This document shows, one piece after another, positions 47,901-57,700 of a DNA stretch of 64,000 nucleotides. The position numbers and the translations under genes were made by a program. The notes under the pieces were generated by a model. That model did not search any database. It was given only the letters and a program-made list of their open reading frames with translations, and was not told the DNA's origin. The DNA is taken from positions 166,214,274 through 166,278,273 of the forward strand of contig NC_067282.1 in the NCBI RefSeq assembly GCF_020740795.1, read 5' to 3'. Positions within the stretch are counted from its first letter, which is position 1, and the number at the start of each line of letters is the position of its first letter. This DNA is from Apus apus. Taxonomy: Eukaryota; Chordata; Aves; Apodiformes; Apodidae.

Positions 47901-50900
47901 CAAAACAGCCTGCCAGAGGGAAAGAAATCAATGTGACCTCCTCACCTTCCCCTGTCGGGTTGGGCTTTCCCGGACAGCAGCAGCATTGCTTACTCTACTG
48001 AGCAACAGCAAATGTGATTTTTATTTTCCCAGCCCAAGTCCCTCTCTCTCATGCCCAGTGTTGCTCACAGCAGGCTAGTGAAAGAGGTAGTGACGGTGAA
48101 GATGAAGTGCATTTATCTCACAGTTTTCTTAACTACTGAAATGGGGGTCAGGCTCAAAGTTGTATCAGCCATTTGAAACAGGTGTTTTTCATTATCAATA
48201 TGATAAAGAGAAATTAATCCCCAATCTCAGGTATTTCTTATCTAGTGTGTCCAAGTACTGAAAGTGCACTACTGTACAGGGCTTAGGCATCACTAATACT
48301 GCTCTTCAAACTCTCAAACAAGATTTTAACTTGGTGACTTGCTAGTGAGTTTTTTGCTGCCCCTTTGCACAGGGGCACGTTTTATTCTGCAGCTGAGGAA
48401 AATGCATGAGAGACATTGTACTGTGTGATTTCAGCTTGGACTCATAATTTCCTCTTTCGGTTTTGCTTAGAAGCCTATCGAGTCACCTAAGGCAGAATCC
48501 ACCGCAGGAAGTAACTTTATGTCTGCTGAACATCTAGAAGCTTTTCATCTTGACTTTACAAGTCCTGCTGCTCCAGAAGATGCAGACAAGGAATATACTC
48601 AGCCTTTAGATTCTCAGGAGCAAGAAAAACAGTCTCAGAATAAAAACCCTGATGAACCCTCTTCAGGAAAAGAGCACATCTCTAAAGAAAATACCAATCA
48701 ATCTTTCCTACCACAGTATCTTTATGTTCACCCTACTGCTGGTAAGGATCGCCATGAGATCTAGGGGCTCTCAAATTTCTGCATCTGTTTGCTGAACTAT
48801 TTAAACAGGGAAACTTGCTGATAGGTGAATAAGTCTGCATTTGACAGGAAAACTCAGCAGTTCTCTGTCGTAGTTAATAGCTCTGAATTCTTTCTACTCC
48901 AGATGAACTGGCTTCAGTGAAAATACAGGCATTTTGCTGAGCTATCCAGACATTAACAGATTCATAACGTGGGGTTTCCATGCCTGTATTAGGTGCAGCA
49001 GAAAAGACCACCCATCCGGTATTTAAAACTCAGAGGACCTGCAAGTCTGGATTTGGCAGTAGGGTCGCCAGAGCATCCCTTGAGTGGGTGAATTTAGTCA
49101 TCTACAAATTTTCTACCATCTACAAGAGTAGCCAGACCAGAACACAGTAGGGATGGGGAAGAAGTAGCTGAAAATACTACAAGAGGATTTCATGTCCAGC
49201 ATTTTCAATGTCTGCATTTGTGAGGAGTGGAAGAGTGCTTTGTGGGAATGGGATACAGGTGTCAGATTTCCATGACTACTGTTTTGGAGTGGGGTCTGTG
49301 GGATTTCACTTATATGATGGAGACACTCAGTTTGAAAGTGTTGATCCTGATATTTTGCAAGATAAGATAAACTGGGAACTTGGGCAGTTTCTGTTTCAAA
49401 ACAGTATTCCAGCCATTTTCAGGAAAACTAGCACCTTTGGGCTATACCTTTGTGGGTGTTTTCCTTTTGGGGGGCTTTTTTTTTTCCTCTAATTAAAAGT
49501 AATGCCTATGTTTTCATTTAGCAGAGTATATGATTTCTGTTAGTGAAAAGAGTTTGTTTAGCCAAGATGTTACTTGTAACTGAAGTTAGAAACAGAAAAC
49601 ACCAAGGTGTGTGGTTGCTACTTAATATGAATAAAGTAAATGAATGCAGGTATAGTGAACAAGCAGTAGGGGGAGAGATAGAGGAAGCTAGGGAAAGGGA
49701 ACTTGACAAGAGTCACAGGTTTGTGACAGTTTTCTTCCTTCCTTTTTTCACATTTTTTTTCCTGGGCAGCCTGTCTCTTGTCATCCTTCTTTCCTATTCT
49801 AGATGAAGTTATAATAGCTTAATTCCAGTTTGTCAACTATTAATACCTTGCTATTTTCTGTCTTTGGTTTAGGATTAAGCAGTTTTAGTTTCCTGTTCTC
49901 TGCAAACCAAGCCCCTGGTGCTATCAACCTGGCTGCAAGCCCGTTACCTTCTCTGAGCGTCCCCTGTGTTGTGGTGCCATCAGCAGCCTTGGCTTCCATT
50001 CCTCTCGTCTGCTCTCCCACAGTCACCAGTCCTCTTTCCCCGGTTGCTGATGGCTCCTTCTCAGCTGCCACCTCCGTGAATTTCAGCATGCCTGGCCTGC
50101 CACCAACAGCACCTGTTTTCATAGGCACCACAGCAGTGGTCACCCCGAAGGTCTCACCCACACCTTCGGTGGATCCCCAGCAACCAGCTCACCCCGCTCT
50201 GCACCTGAGCCCTGTGCTTGCAAGGTCTTGTGGTACTGTCCAGCTAGACTCCCCCATGTGCCCCATGGGGCACCCGGTAACCCTCCTGAAACTGCAGCAG
50301 GTAAGAGTGAAAGGTGGTTGAGTGACAATACAGCAGTGCCAGGTCACAGGGACTAAAGGCAGCTTGTGCTGCAGGCTGGTGCCAGGGTGTGAGGGTGGCC
50401 ACGCTGGGAGCTGGTGTCTTCCACTTAGTTTGTGTGTCCCTCTGTAGCCATGGCAACCCTTGGGACAGTGTTAAAGACATACTCCCCGGCTTAGCACATC
50501 TAGCCTTGAATGGTGAACTAGTGAGTTTTAAGAATCATAGAGGAATAATAAAAATCTTCATCTTTAAAAATATTACAGGAATAGAGAAAAAATAAATTAC
50601 AGAGTTTTTTTCCCCCACAAATCCAAGTCGGTAGTTTTTTTTCCTATTTGACACTATCATTGTGTGTTATGCAATGGCTACAGAAAGACATTAGGTGGCC
50701 AGGAGGACTTTTGTCACAATTCAGCAGTCAGCTGGCTGCAACACTTCTCAGGTAGTCATGTCCTGGGTTACCTCCTCAAACCCATTCTGATCTCTCTTCG
50801 CTAAATAATGGAAGCATAATAGCAGCATCAGAACTGGGGGAAAGAAACAACTCTTATGGCGTTTGTTGATCTGTTTTGTAAAGATATTTTTTAAAATCTA

Positions 50901-51771
50901 GAAACAAATTTGTCACATTTAAAAAATGAGAAATTCAAAAGTGAAGACTTCATCTGAAGTACAATGTGTGGTATAAAAGTCATGTCACACTGTGTTAACC
51001 AGGGTCTTTGCAGCTATTAGCAGTGACATTTGGCCCTACTTTAGCTTATGTTCTTAAATCTGTGATTTGTTTTCCTACTGTCTAATGCTTTTGGAAGCTT
51101 TATGAATGTTACTTCATGTTTATCTTGTTGGAGCTTTAGAAAAAGGCTGTAATAGAGACTGATTGGCAGCCAGTCTGATTACAGATGCTAGCATTACTAC
51201 AGAAGTGGCCAGGGTTTAGGAAACTAGTTTTAGATCTGTTTCGATGCTAACAAATAATGAAAATTAGAAAAACATCAAGGAAGAGGAACAGCCATTTATG
51301 CTAAAGGAGAAGATTGGCCTAAGAATGAATGAGTATGAACTAGTCATGAATACATTTAATTGGGAAATGAGATAGAGGTTTCCAGCAATGATGTACTGGC
51401 AAACAGTTCCAGAACAAAAAGCAGGACAGAGCCCATTGCTCTTCATTTGGATCTTCTGAATAGGATTTGTGACATGGTTTCCTATATTAGCAGGTCATCG
51501 GGCTTAATGTCTGCAAGCTGTCTTCTGTTTTCATGCTTGCGTGTAGGCTTTGAGAAAACCCTACTGAATCACTGTGGTTTTGTTTCACAAATAGGCTTCA
51601 TCAGCTCCCCTCACTCCCAAGAGCATTCGTCCTGCACACCATGAGGCATTTTTCAAAACTCCTGGAAGTCTTGGAGACCCTGTTGCATGGAAGAAAACGG
51701 AAGGCAACCAGACCAGAAATGCCAGCTCTGTTCAGAGGAGACTGGAAATCTCTAGTACCAGCCCTGACTAG
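35831..51771 (+). CDS. E2F7: E2F7, atypical E2F transcription factor (12 coding exons)
   Basis: Twelve exons (35831-35911, 39189-39464, 40980-41148, 42735-43019, 43646-43804, 44628-44765, 45593-45787, 46415-46499, 47091-47610, 48471-48741, 49873-50300, 51595-51771) join without a frame break to 927 codons plus stop; human E2F7 is 911 residues. E2F7 is a nuclear repressor that binds E2F sites without a DP partner and restrains E2F1 targets in S-G2, often together with E2F8. Two winged-helix domains are visible, at about residues 139-208 (helix [11 protein letters not shown]) and 276-361 ([10 protein letters not shown], ending KWIG). There is no DP-dimerisation, marked-box or RB-binding region, as in the atypical class. 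Residues 46-50 are PVDLS, a PxDLS-type CtBP motif. The C-terminal half is Ser/Pro-rich and divergent until the conserved end ([11 protein letters not shown]). The start is chosen because MEV follows the acceptor and matches the family. Confidence 0.96.
39189..39464 (+). CDS. E2F7: E2F7 coding exon 2 (residues 28-119)
   Basis: The acceptor is TTTTTAATAG and the donor CAG|GTGAGA; the exon is 276 nt and phase 0 at both ends. It encodes the highly conserved N-terminal regulatory segment: [53 protein letters not shown] and FRPIEN. Several Thr-Pro sites could be CDK targets. This part lies before the first DNA-binding domain. Confidence 0.97.
40980..41148 (+). CDS. E2F7: E2F7 coding exon 3 (start of DNA-binding domain 1)
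   Basis: The acceptor is TTTTTAACAG and the donor G|GTATGT; the exon is 169 nt and leaves one base of a Gly codon. It encodes residues 120-175, including the acidic linker [13 protein letters not shown] and the first helices of DNA-binding domain 1 ([29 protein letters not shown]). Confidence 0.97.
42735..43019 (+). CDS. E2F7: E2F7 coding exon 4 (end of DNA-binding domain 1 and linker)
   Basis: The acceptor is CAAAACAG and the donor G|GTAAGA; the exon is 285 nt. It completes the Gly codon and encodes the recognition helix [14 protein letters not shown] and the wing ([16 protein letters not shown]). A Gln/Glu-rich linker follows, ending [11 protein letters not shown]. Residue 204 is Cys where the human protein, as I recall it, has Gly. 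The linker separates the two DNA-binding domains by about 67 residues. Confidence 0.97.
43646..43804 (+). CDS. E2F7: E2F7 coding exon 5 (start of DNA-binding domain 2)
   Basis: The acceptor is GTAACACAG and the donor A|GTAAGT; the exon is 159 nt. It encodes residues 272-323, with split codons at both ends. The stretch [16 protein letters not shown] and [14 protein letters not shown] forms the first helices of DNA-binding domain 2. The reading frame continues into exon 6 only through this splice; genomic read-through meets a stop soon after the donor. Confidence 0.97.
44628..44765 (+). CDS. E2F7: E2F7 coding exon 6 (end of DNA-binding domain 2)
   Basis: The acceptor is CTTGATAG and the donor G|GTAACT; the exon is 138 nt. 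It encodes residues 325-369: the recognition helix [20 protein letters not shown], then [14 protein letters not shown], the conserved end of the second winged helix. The donor GTAACT is weaker than the other donors of the gene. Confidence 0.97.
45593..45787 (+). CDS. E2F7: E2F7 coding exon 7
   Basis: The acceptor is GTGTTCCTACAG and the donor CAAG|GTAAGT; the exon is 195 nt. It encodes residues 371-434 after a split Asp codon. The first half is divergent. The end carries the conserved '[11 protein letters not shown]...[14 protein letters not shown]' pattern, equivalent to human KQKLARHGSFN...RKVNSEP. The SEPNSP serines are plausible phosphorylation sites, by inference. Confidence 0.94.
46415..46499 (+). 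CDS. E2F7: E2F7 coding exon 8
   Basis: A short 85-nt exon too small to stand out as an ORF. The acceptor is TTCTTTCAG and the donor AG|GTAGGT. It encodes about residues 436-462 and is recognised by [14 protein letters not shown], matching human GSLAAVYRQKIED. Its split codons (G|CC in, AG|G out) fit both neighbours exactly, which supports the assignment. Confidence 0.93.
47091..47610 (+). CDS. E2F7: E2F7 coding exon 9 (Ser/Pro-rich region)
   Basis: The acceptor is a long T-tract ending TTTAG; the donor is AAG|GTAAAG. The exon is 520 nt, residues 464-636. The sequence is low in conservation but anchored by [24 protein letters not shown] and the end DEEPAAKKQ...PLSLVVPK, each with a clear human counterpart. 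The exon lies in the presumed disordered regulatory half of the protein. Confidence 0.95.
48471..48741 (+). CDS. E2F7: E2F7 coding exon 10
   Basis: The acceptor is GGTTTTGCTTAG and the donor G|GTAAGG; the exon is 271 nt, residues 637-726. It is hydrophilic and Ser/Glu/Gln-rich ([20 protein letters not shown]), ending with [14 protein letters not shown], which matches human SLLQYLCVQSPAG. No folded domain is expected. Confidence 0.94.
49873..50300 (+). CDS. E2F7: E2F7 coding exon 11 (Pro/Ser/Val-rich region)
   Basis: The acceptor is TTTGGTTTAG and the donor CAG|GTAAGA; the exon is 428 nt, residues 728-869. It has low-complexity Ala/Ser/Pro/Val sequence with anchors [37 protein letters not shown] and [11 protein letters not shown], all in the same order as in human E2F7. 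Base composition is more GC-rich than the surrounding introns. Confidence 0.95.
51595..51771 (+). CDS. E2F7: E2F7 last coding exon and stop
   Basis: The acceptor is TTTCACAAATAG; the exon encodes residues 870-927 and ends at TAG 51769-51771. It contains the conserved C-terminus [26 protein letters not shown] and [12 protein letters not shown]. The reading frame and length fit human E2F7 (last residues RRLEIPSGGAD). Confidence 0.96.
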   Translation, partial: ASSAPLTPKSIRPAHHEAFFKTPGSLGDPVAWKKTEGNQTRNASSVQRRLEISSTSPD

Positions 51772-52749
51772 CTCCATTCATTCCAAAGGGTGGGCAGATT
51801 TTCCTAGGACCCTGTACCAATTAAAAGAGAACAATCTCTTATCTGTCAAGGAGAGCATGTTAAAATGTCATCCCTTTTGGCATGCTTCCTGACTATTCAC
51901 CCACTGGTTCTGCTAACCGCCTTCTTCACAATCATTCTAGGTACTGAATTACTCCTTCAGTACTGAATTTAATTCAGATGCTGTGCTCCACATGGCCTTG
52001 TGGGCATCAAATTGTATTAGGGGTTTTAATTTGGAAAACTCTATTGTTGTGAGGAGATGTGAACAGATTTCCTTGAAGTCCCCAGGGGTTCTTTATTCAG
52101 AGTTTTAAGTGAGATGTCTAGCACTTATCTGGGGCAAGCTTTTTTTTTTTTTTCTTGCATGTACTCTACTTACCCTGAGTAAATCTGTGGTGAAATTGAT
52201 AAACTCCTGCAGTTGCAAGAGCAACTGCTTCCTTGGTTCCAATCTGTCAAATCCTGCCTCCACAGTGCAGCCTCTTGCTATTTATTTTGTATGTTGGAGT
52301 GGGATTTAGTGCAAAAAAAAAGGTATTTGCAGCTTCAGAATAACAGATTTTCTCAGGGTAAGATTACTTGAATGTCAGTCAGTTGTACAATTTGCCCAGC
52401 ACTTGTGGTTAGAAAAACCTAGTAATAACACAGTATGGTTGAATGTATACATGTGAAAAACATTAAGACCAAAATAACTGTGAATGTTAACATTTTTATA
52501 ATTGTGTTAATGAATTGCATTAGTTCTTGGGTGTTTTTTTAGTTTTACTCTGAGCAAAATGTACAAGTTAGATGTAAAGAATATAAAACCTGATTCTTCA
52601 AATAAGTTTGACAAAGTAATTAGAAAGTGACAAGCCACTGTGAGGGCTGTGCTTTCATCTCCATTTGAAGATATGGTCTAGACTCTAAGACCAAGGAACA
52701 CTGCTGGTTAGACATTAGCCACATGATCAGATTCAGTCTAACCTGACTC

Positions 52750-52788
52750 TACTTAAGTGCCTAATTAGCGGTTTACTTAAGTGCCTAA
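52750..52788. repeat. 15-bp perfect direct repeat in 3'UTR
   Basis: TACTTAAGTGCCTAA occurs at 52750-52764 and 52774-52788, period 24. The spacer is ttagcggtt. Identical copies in a 3'UTR could be paired binding sites for an RNA-binding protein or small RNA, or a recent tandem duplication. Confidence 0.85.
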
Positions 52789-54297
52789 CTCTTCACTTAT
52801 GGGAATTTTGTAACTATTTAATAGTGCATTTGAGTGTACTTGGAAGACAAGGGAGAGCTTATCTTTTGGTGCATATCTATAAACCATAAAAAGAAGCTGA
52901 AAAGAGCAGGACCCATAAATTCTGGAAGTGGAAAAAAAAAAATTGTATCCTTTAGGAGATTATAAAGAGGAAGAAAAGTATAACAGTGAAGATTAAAAGT
53001 CCTTAAATAATGGATGGTGCTATTAATAATATAGGATACAGTTGTAAGAGTTAATGCTCATATGCTTGGGTACGTTTTCACCAGGGTAGCAATCTGCAGT
53101 TAAATTTGTGCAGCTTCCTGTTTAAAGGACAGAAAGTATTGCTGTTGACATCACATTACTCTGGAGTTTTAGCAAACTTAAGAGCCAGCATGATCAGCTC
53201 TTCTCTCACTGGTACTGGTTTTCCAAGGGTAGATACACTGTTACATGTACTGTGTTGGTCAGGGAGGCTAGGACTTCTGAGGGCTGGGGATTTGGTGAGG
53301 TTTTTTATTTTTATAATGAAATGTATTATGAAAATGGAATTTAAGACAGAATTCTAGTGAAGCTGGGAGTTTGAGTGATGTGGCCTTATCTTGTAATAGA
53401 CCAATAACAGCCTTATAAGGAGGGCTGGTTAGCCCTTGTTGAAAGAAAATTTCTATAGTAGAATTATCATAGGAAATTTCAGGGGTGGTAAAGACAAATC
53501 TTCAGACTGCTACATTTGAAGAGGTTTTGTTTGTTTTATTTTAATTACACTACAGTTTTGGAAGTTTACAGTTTTTAATTCTGAGTTATTTCTTATACGC
53601 TCACTTAATTTCACTTTGAAAAGCAATGTGTATTTGGCACGATGCTGCCCCTGCACTTCTGCTGGCATGCATGTGTTGCTGTTGGGGCTGGAAACAGGCT
53701 GCTAGCCTTCAGGATGACAGGGTGGATGCCAATTCTCCAAACTTTGACTTCTCCTCTCTAGTACGATGCAGCCTTTTAGTGAAATGGCAGCTGGGAGCAG
53801 AGAGGAGGATTAGAGCTAATATTAACTCCTTGCTCCAGTTAAAACATCATTGCAAAAATTGCCTTGCTTTGTCAGTAATGTTATTCTGTGCCATAACTAA
53901 CCTAATTATACTTGAAAATGCAGGGACTGAAAATAGATCTCCAGTTTTCTAATTTCTGCTTTCCGTTTTGAGTTTCTGTAAATAGAGCAGGTCTGGAAAT
54001 GAGGGTCAACTCCCTCACGATCAAAGCTGTTTGATGGCCATGGTTGCAAAATCAGATTTGGGCCTGGGAGGAGAAGGGAGTTGATGTGCTGTTGTGTTTT
54101 TGTTAATGCAAAATTCTCACTGAGGAAGGTGAGGAGAACTCAAAAGAGTGGGACCACCAAAGCGGGTCAGCAGCAAAGGGATCAATGCTTCTTGCATTAT
54201 TTGAGCTGCCTAACTAGGCCTGCAAGGGAGAAGAGTTGGTTGTCAAGAGGGAAAGAGTTTATTTTTCCTATCTTTGCCTTCATTGAAAGCTAAGTAA

Positions 54298-54303
54298 AAT
54301 AAA
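54298..54303 (+). terminator. E2F7: Possible alternative E2F7 poly(A) signal
   Basis: AATAAA about 450 nt upstream of the terminal signal. Whether it is used is unknown. Confidence 0.3.
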
Positions 54304-54747
54304 GTAGGAAAAACTCATCAGCAAAGTAGCTTTGGAGAAGCAGAATTTGTATTTGCACTGAGGTGAAGTGCATGCCCATGATGTTCTGCAGGGTTTATGA
54401 AACCTTTCTGTCCCAAGACAGTTGCTGGGGTGGGTGAGCATATAATTTATACTTGAATCTACCTACCACGTTTACATTTCTGATTGTCTTTTGTAAATTG
54501 GTGCTATTTCTGTATTTAAAAAGCTGTATTTTTAATGTAAAGCTGCTTCCAGTTTATATCTTTGCACTGCTAGTTTAATATAGACATTAATTTTATTGCT
54601 GTTTATAACTGTTCAGTGATTAGATGTCCTGCTTTTCCTGCTCTCTAGCCATCTTCTTAGCTGTCTGCCTATTGCTTTATTCCAATCACACTGTTGGGCT
54701 GAATATTTTTTTATACTATCTTTTAGCAAAATATTAAACTTTTACAG

Positions 54748-54753
54748 AATAAA
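54748..54753 (+). terminator. E2F7: Likely main E2F7 poly(A) signal
   Basis: AATAAA in the context 'acttttacagaataaaaatt', after a T-rich block. A T/G-containing stretch ('cctgtgatttc') follows about 20 nt downstream. After this point the sequence changes to the more GC-rich intergenic segment 54790-55220, which fits a transcript end. Confidence 0.65.
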
Positions 54754-54774
54754 AATTAAAACCAAGGCTAAGCC

Positions 54775-57700
54775 TGTGATTTCAATATGGGGAGTGCCCT
54801 TGAAAAGAAGCATCTATCCACCACAAAGTCCAGGTGAGCAGTCCTTGTTGGATCTGGCACGGAATGAGTAGCAGAGGATGGCAGCTTGCCCCAGCAGCTC
54901 CCATCCAGCTATTTTACACAACTAAGGCATCATTCTGCCTCCAGCTGGACTAGTGCAGTGCAAACTGGCTCTTAAATTCCTGGAGCTGGCCCGGGGAACA
55001 ACCACTGGGCCTGGAACAGCACCATGTGAGGTGATCCCCAGCTCCACCACCATGGGGGCTGTCCCACCACCGGTTACCCCACGGCCCTGCAGCCATCCCT
55101 TGGCCTGTCTCTCCACAGGATGGCAGCAATGCCTGCCTGACCGCTGGCCACAGGCACCCCAGAGCAAGGCAGGCCCTGCTGGTTTCCCACAGCTGGAAGC
55201 CAGCATTAGCTTCTACATGCTTATTAACCACCGACAGCTCCTAAAAAAGAGAAGTGGAGAACACAGTCATGTCCCCCTTTCCCTAATCACATGCAAACCT
55301 GAGTTTACTGTCATTAAAACCCATGGCAGATACACTGGATTTCAGCAAGTCCAGTATTAACCCCTTTCACCTCCCCACCCTTGTAATTAGAAACAGGAGT
55401 TCAGGTCTCCTGTCACCAACAACAGCTGCAGAATGCATGTGAGTTGTGACTGGCCAAGTTCCTCAAAACTAATTTTTAAAATGATAACTCAGCAGCTTAC
55501 TCAATATTGTTTTGGGTTTTTTTTGACTTGTGACTTCACCAATACTAATTTTTCCTTTCAAATGACAGAAGGAGTTTGGTAAGTTTAGTAAGATTAAATA
55601 TAGTATGAGGAGCACATAACAAGCCCTAAACCTGCTCCAGCTTCCCTGACAAGCTCATAGCCATTGTTTCTTTATGGAGTAGGAGGGCTGTATCTTCTCA
55701 TAGTTTTTATCCTCACTGGTGCTCTTAAAACTCCTCTTTTCGAAGTAAAAAATAATTACAAGAAACATCAAGATCCCTCTGATTTAGTTCTCTCTATAAA
55801 AAGGGAAAATTAAAAGCAGCGGAATGATGGGGGAATGTCTTCATGCTTCACAGCCTGGGCTGGGCAGCCCAGAACCGTCTGTGAGATAAAAATAACCCCG
55901 TGATGCTGGAAGGTGTCTGAACGCTGCCAGCAAACCTCGTCAGAGGCAGAAGCAAAAGGGGAACTTCCAACAGGTGGCAGAGAAGAGCCTGTTCCCGCCG
56001 CACCCAGGGAAGCAGGCCTGCACCAGCCATCTTGATCAACACAGAGGGTTTCCCGAGGGATGCTTGGGTCATGGCAATGCTTTTTCCTCCTAGCTCAAAG
56101 AGGTCCTGAGGAGAGCTTCATGGTCTGCATAATAATCTAAAATTCATTAGCTGAGGATATAAAGGGGTGAAAATAAAGGCATAATATGCAAATGAGGCAA
56201 ATTTTAAGCCATGCCGGCTGTGATCCTCTGAGAAGATCCACGTGGGCAGTAAGCATTCATGTCCAGATTCTTTGCAAAAACATTTATTGCACCAGAAATA
56301 CAAGGAGAATTTTGGGTATTTTTCTTTTTTTTTTTTTCCAAGCACTTTCTCCAAGGCCTCCTGGAGTGATGAAATCAATTAGTGGTGTCAGTAAGCGCCA
56401 GCCTAAGCTCCCAAAACCTCCTGCTCCCCTCAGAGGACGAGGAGACTTTGCTGGTGGGAAAAAGGCTGCATTGCTTGAGTGCAAAATGCTGTGACCGCCA
56501 AGTCTGATCCTACAGGACCTCCCAAGGGATGAATAGGTCTGCCTCAGAGCTCCTCCATTTTCCAAATGAAGTTCTCATTTTCACCCTGAACCTGAGACGC
56601 CAGACTCTTTCCTATCTCTGGTCAGATATTTCTCACCCTGGATGTGACAGCAATTTAATTTCATAGATGACATTCCAAATTTGGGTGGAAGGGGAGAATG
56701 AAACTTGCGTTTTTTTTCCAACAGTTGCTTTCCAATTTCAAAACTGACAGCTGTGAAGCAGCAGTTTACCAACTTACCCCCTAAGTGTGGTGTCATAGTG
56801 AAGGCACTGTAAGGAAATCAAACAAATCTGCAATGAATACACAATTCTGAATTTGGTAAGTGCTGAAGTGTCGTACACATTTAATATTTTGGGAAGAAAA
56901 GGGAAATCATTTAAAGTCTAGAAAATAAGATGTAGGTAAGAAGATTTCACTCCACAACAATAAATTGTACAGAAAAGCACTTTGCCTCTTCACTGTCTCT
57001 GCATCTCACTGATAGCCAACCAGCATGTGATGTAATAACATTATAACCCTTTAAAATATTTATTAACTTGCAACTATTAAGCCCTGTGCCTGAAATGCAC
57101 CAGGAGTTTAATGAACATAAGACAGAAGATGTTAGGGAGAAAGTGGCTGGAGCTCTGCTCCGACATGGTGACAAAACCAGCCACTAGCACCTCACCTACA
57201 TTTGGGTTCCCACCATTACTGCACTGAAACTAGGACATTTGGAAGATGTCAAAAAATGTCTCTGCAGACATTCTAGGCCTGAGTGTCAAACACCTGTGTC
57301 CCTGTCCTCCAGTGAAGTGCTAGTGAACTCACTCTTGATTTACATTGGCTTAAAGGTGGAGGAGGATCTGTCTCCTGGTTCTGTGCTTCATTCTGCTTGT
57401 TATCTACTGCACTACACTGGGCAAAGCAATCTTTGACTTCTCTAGAACCAGAGCAATGACAACCAACCAGGAATATTGCCTGGCCTCACAAGAGCTGGGG
57501 ATCTAGCTTGTGGAGGTGGTGTGCAGGGGGAGAGGGGGATGGAGAGGGAGCAGCCCCGTTGAGCAGGCTGTAAGAAACAGTCAGACAAGCATGTTTGCTG
57601 ATTTTAAAATAATGTAGGGCTTTTCTGCTCAGCCTTGCTTGGGACTTCACATTATCTGAGGCTGCCCCTGAGGACACGCCAGAGCCTGCTAGCTTGGGAT

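Larger units (their letters stand above)
51772..54770 (+). other. E2F7: E2F7 3'UTR (about 3 kb)
   Basis: Non-coding AT-rich sequence follows the stop codon and runs to the strong AATAAA at 54748-54753. It includes a T-tract near 52140-52155, a 15-bp direct repeat at 52750-52788 and an upstream AATAAA at 54298-54303 that could give a shorter form. The final 300 nt before the signal are T/A-rich, as is common before a main poly(A) site. The exact cleavage position is inferred. Confidence 0.7.

Noticed and set aside
54953..55360. 135-codon ORF just after the E2F7 poly(A) signal
   Set aside because: Pro/Thr/Ser-rich with overlapping open frames on the opposite strand, no recognisable domain, and no splice or promoter context. 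Best explained by local GC richness.
56319..56494. Exon-like segment after a long T-tract and AG (peptide with SKRQPKLPKPPAPLRGRG)
   Set aside because: The polypyrimidine-AG context is suggestive, but no upstream exon, family match or poly(A) signal could be tied to it. A single basic, proline-rich frame is weak evidence.
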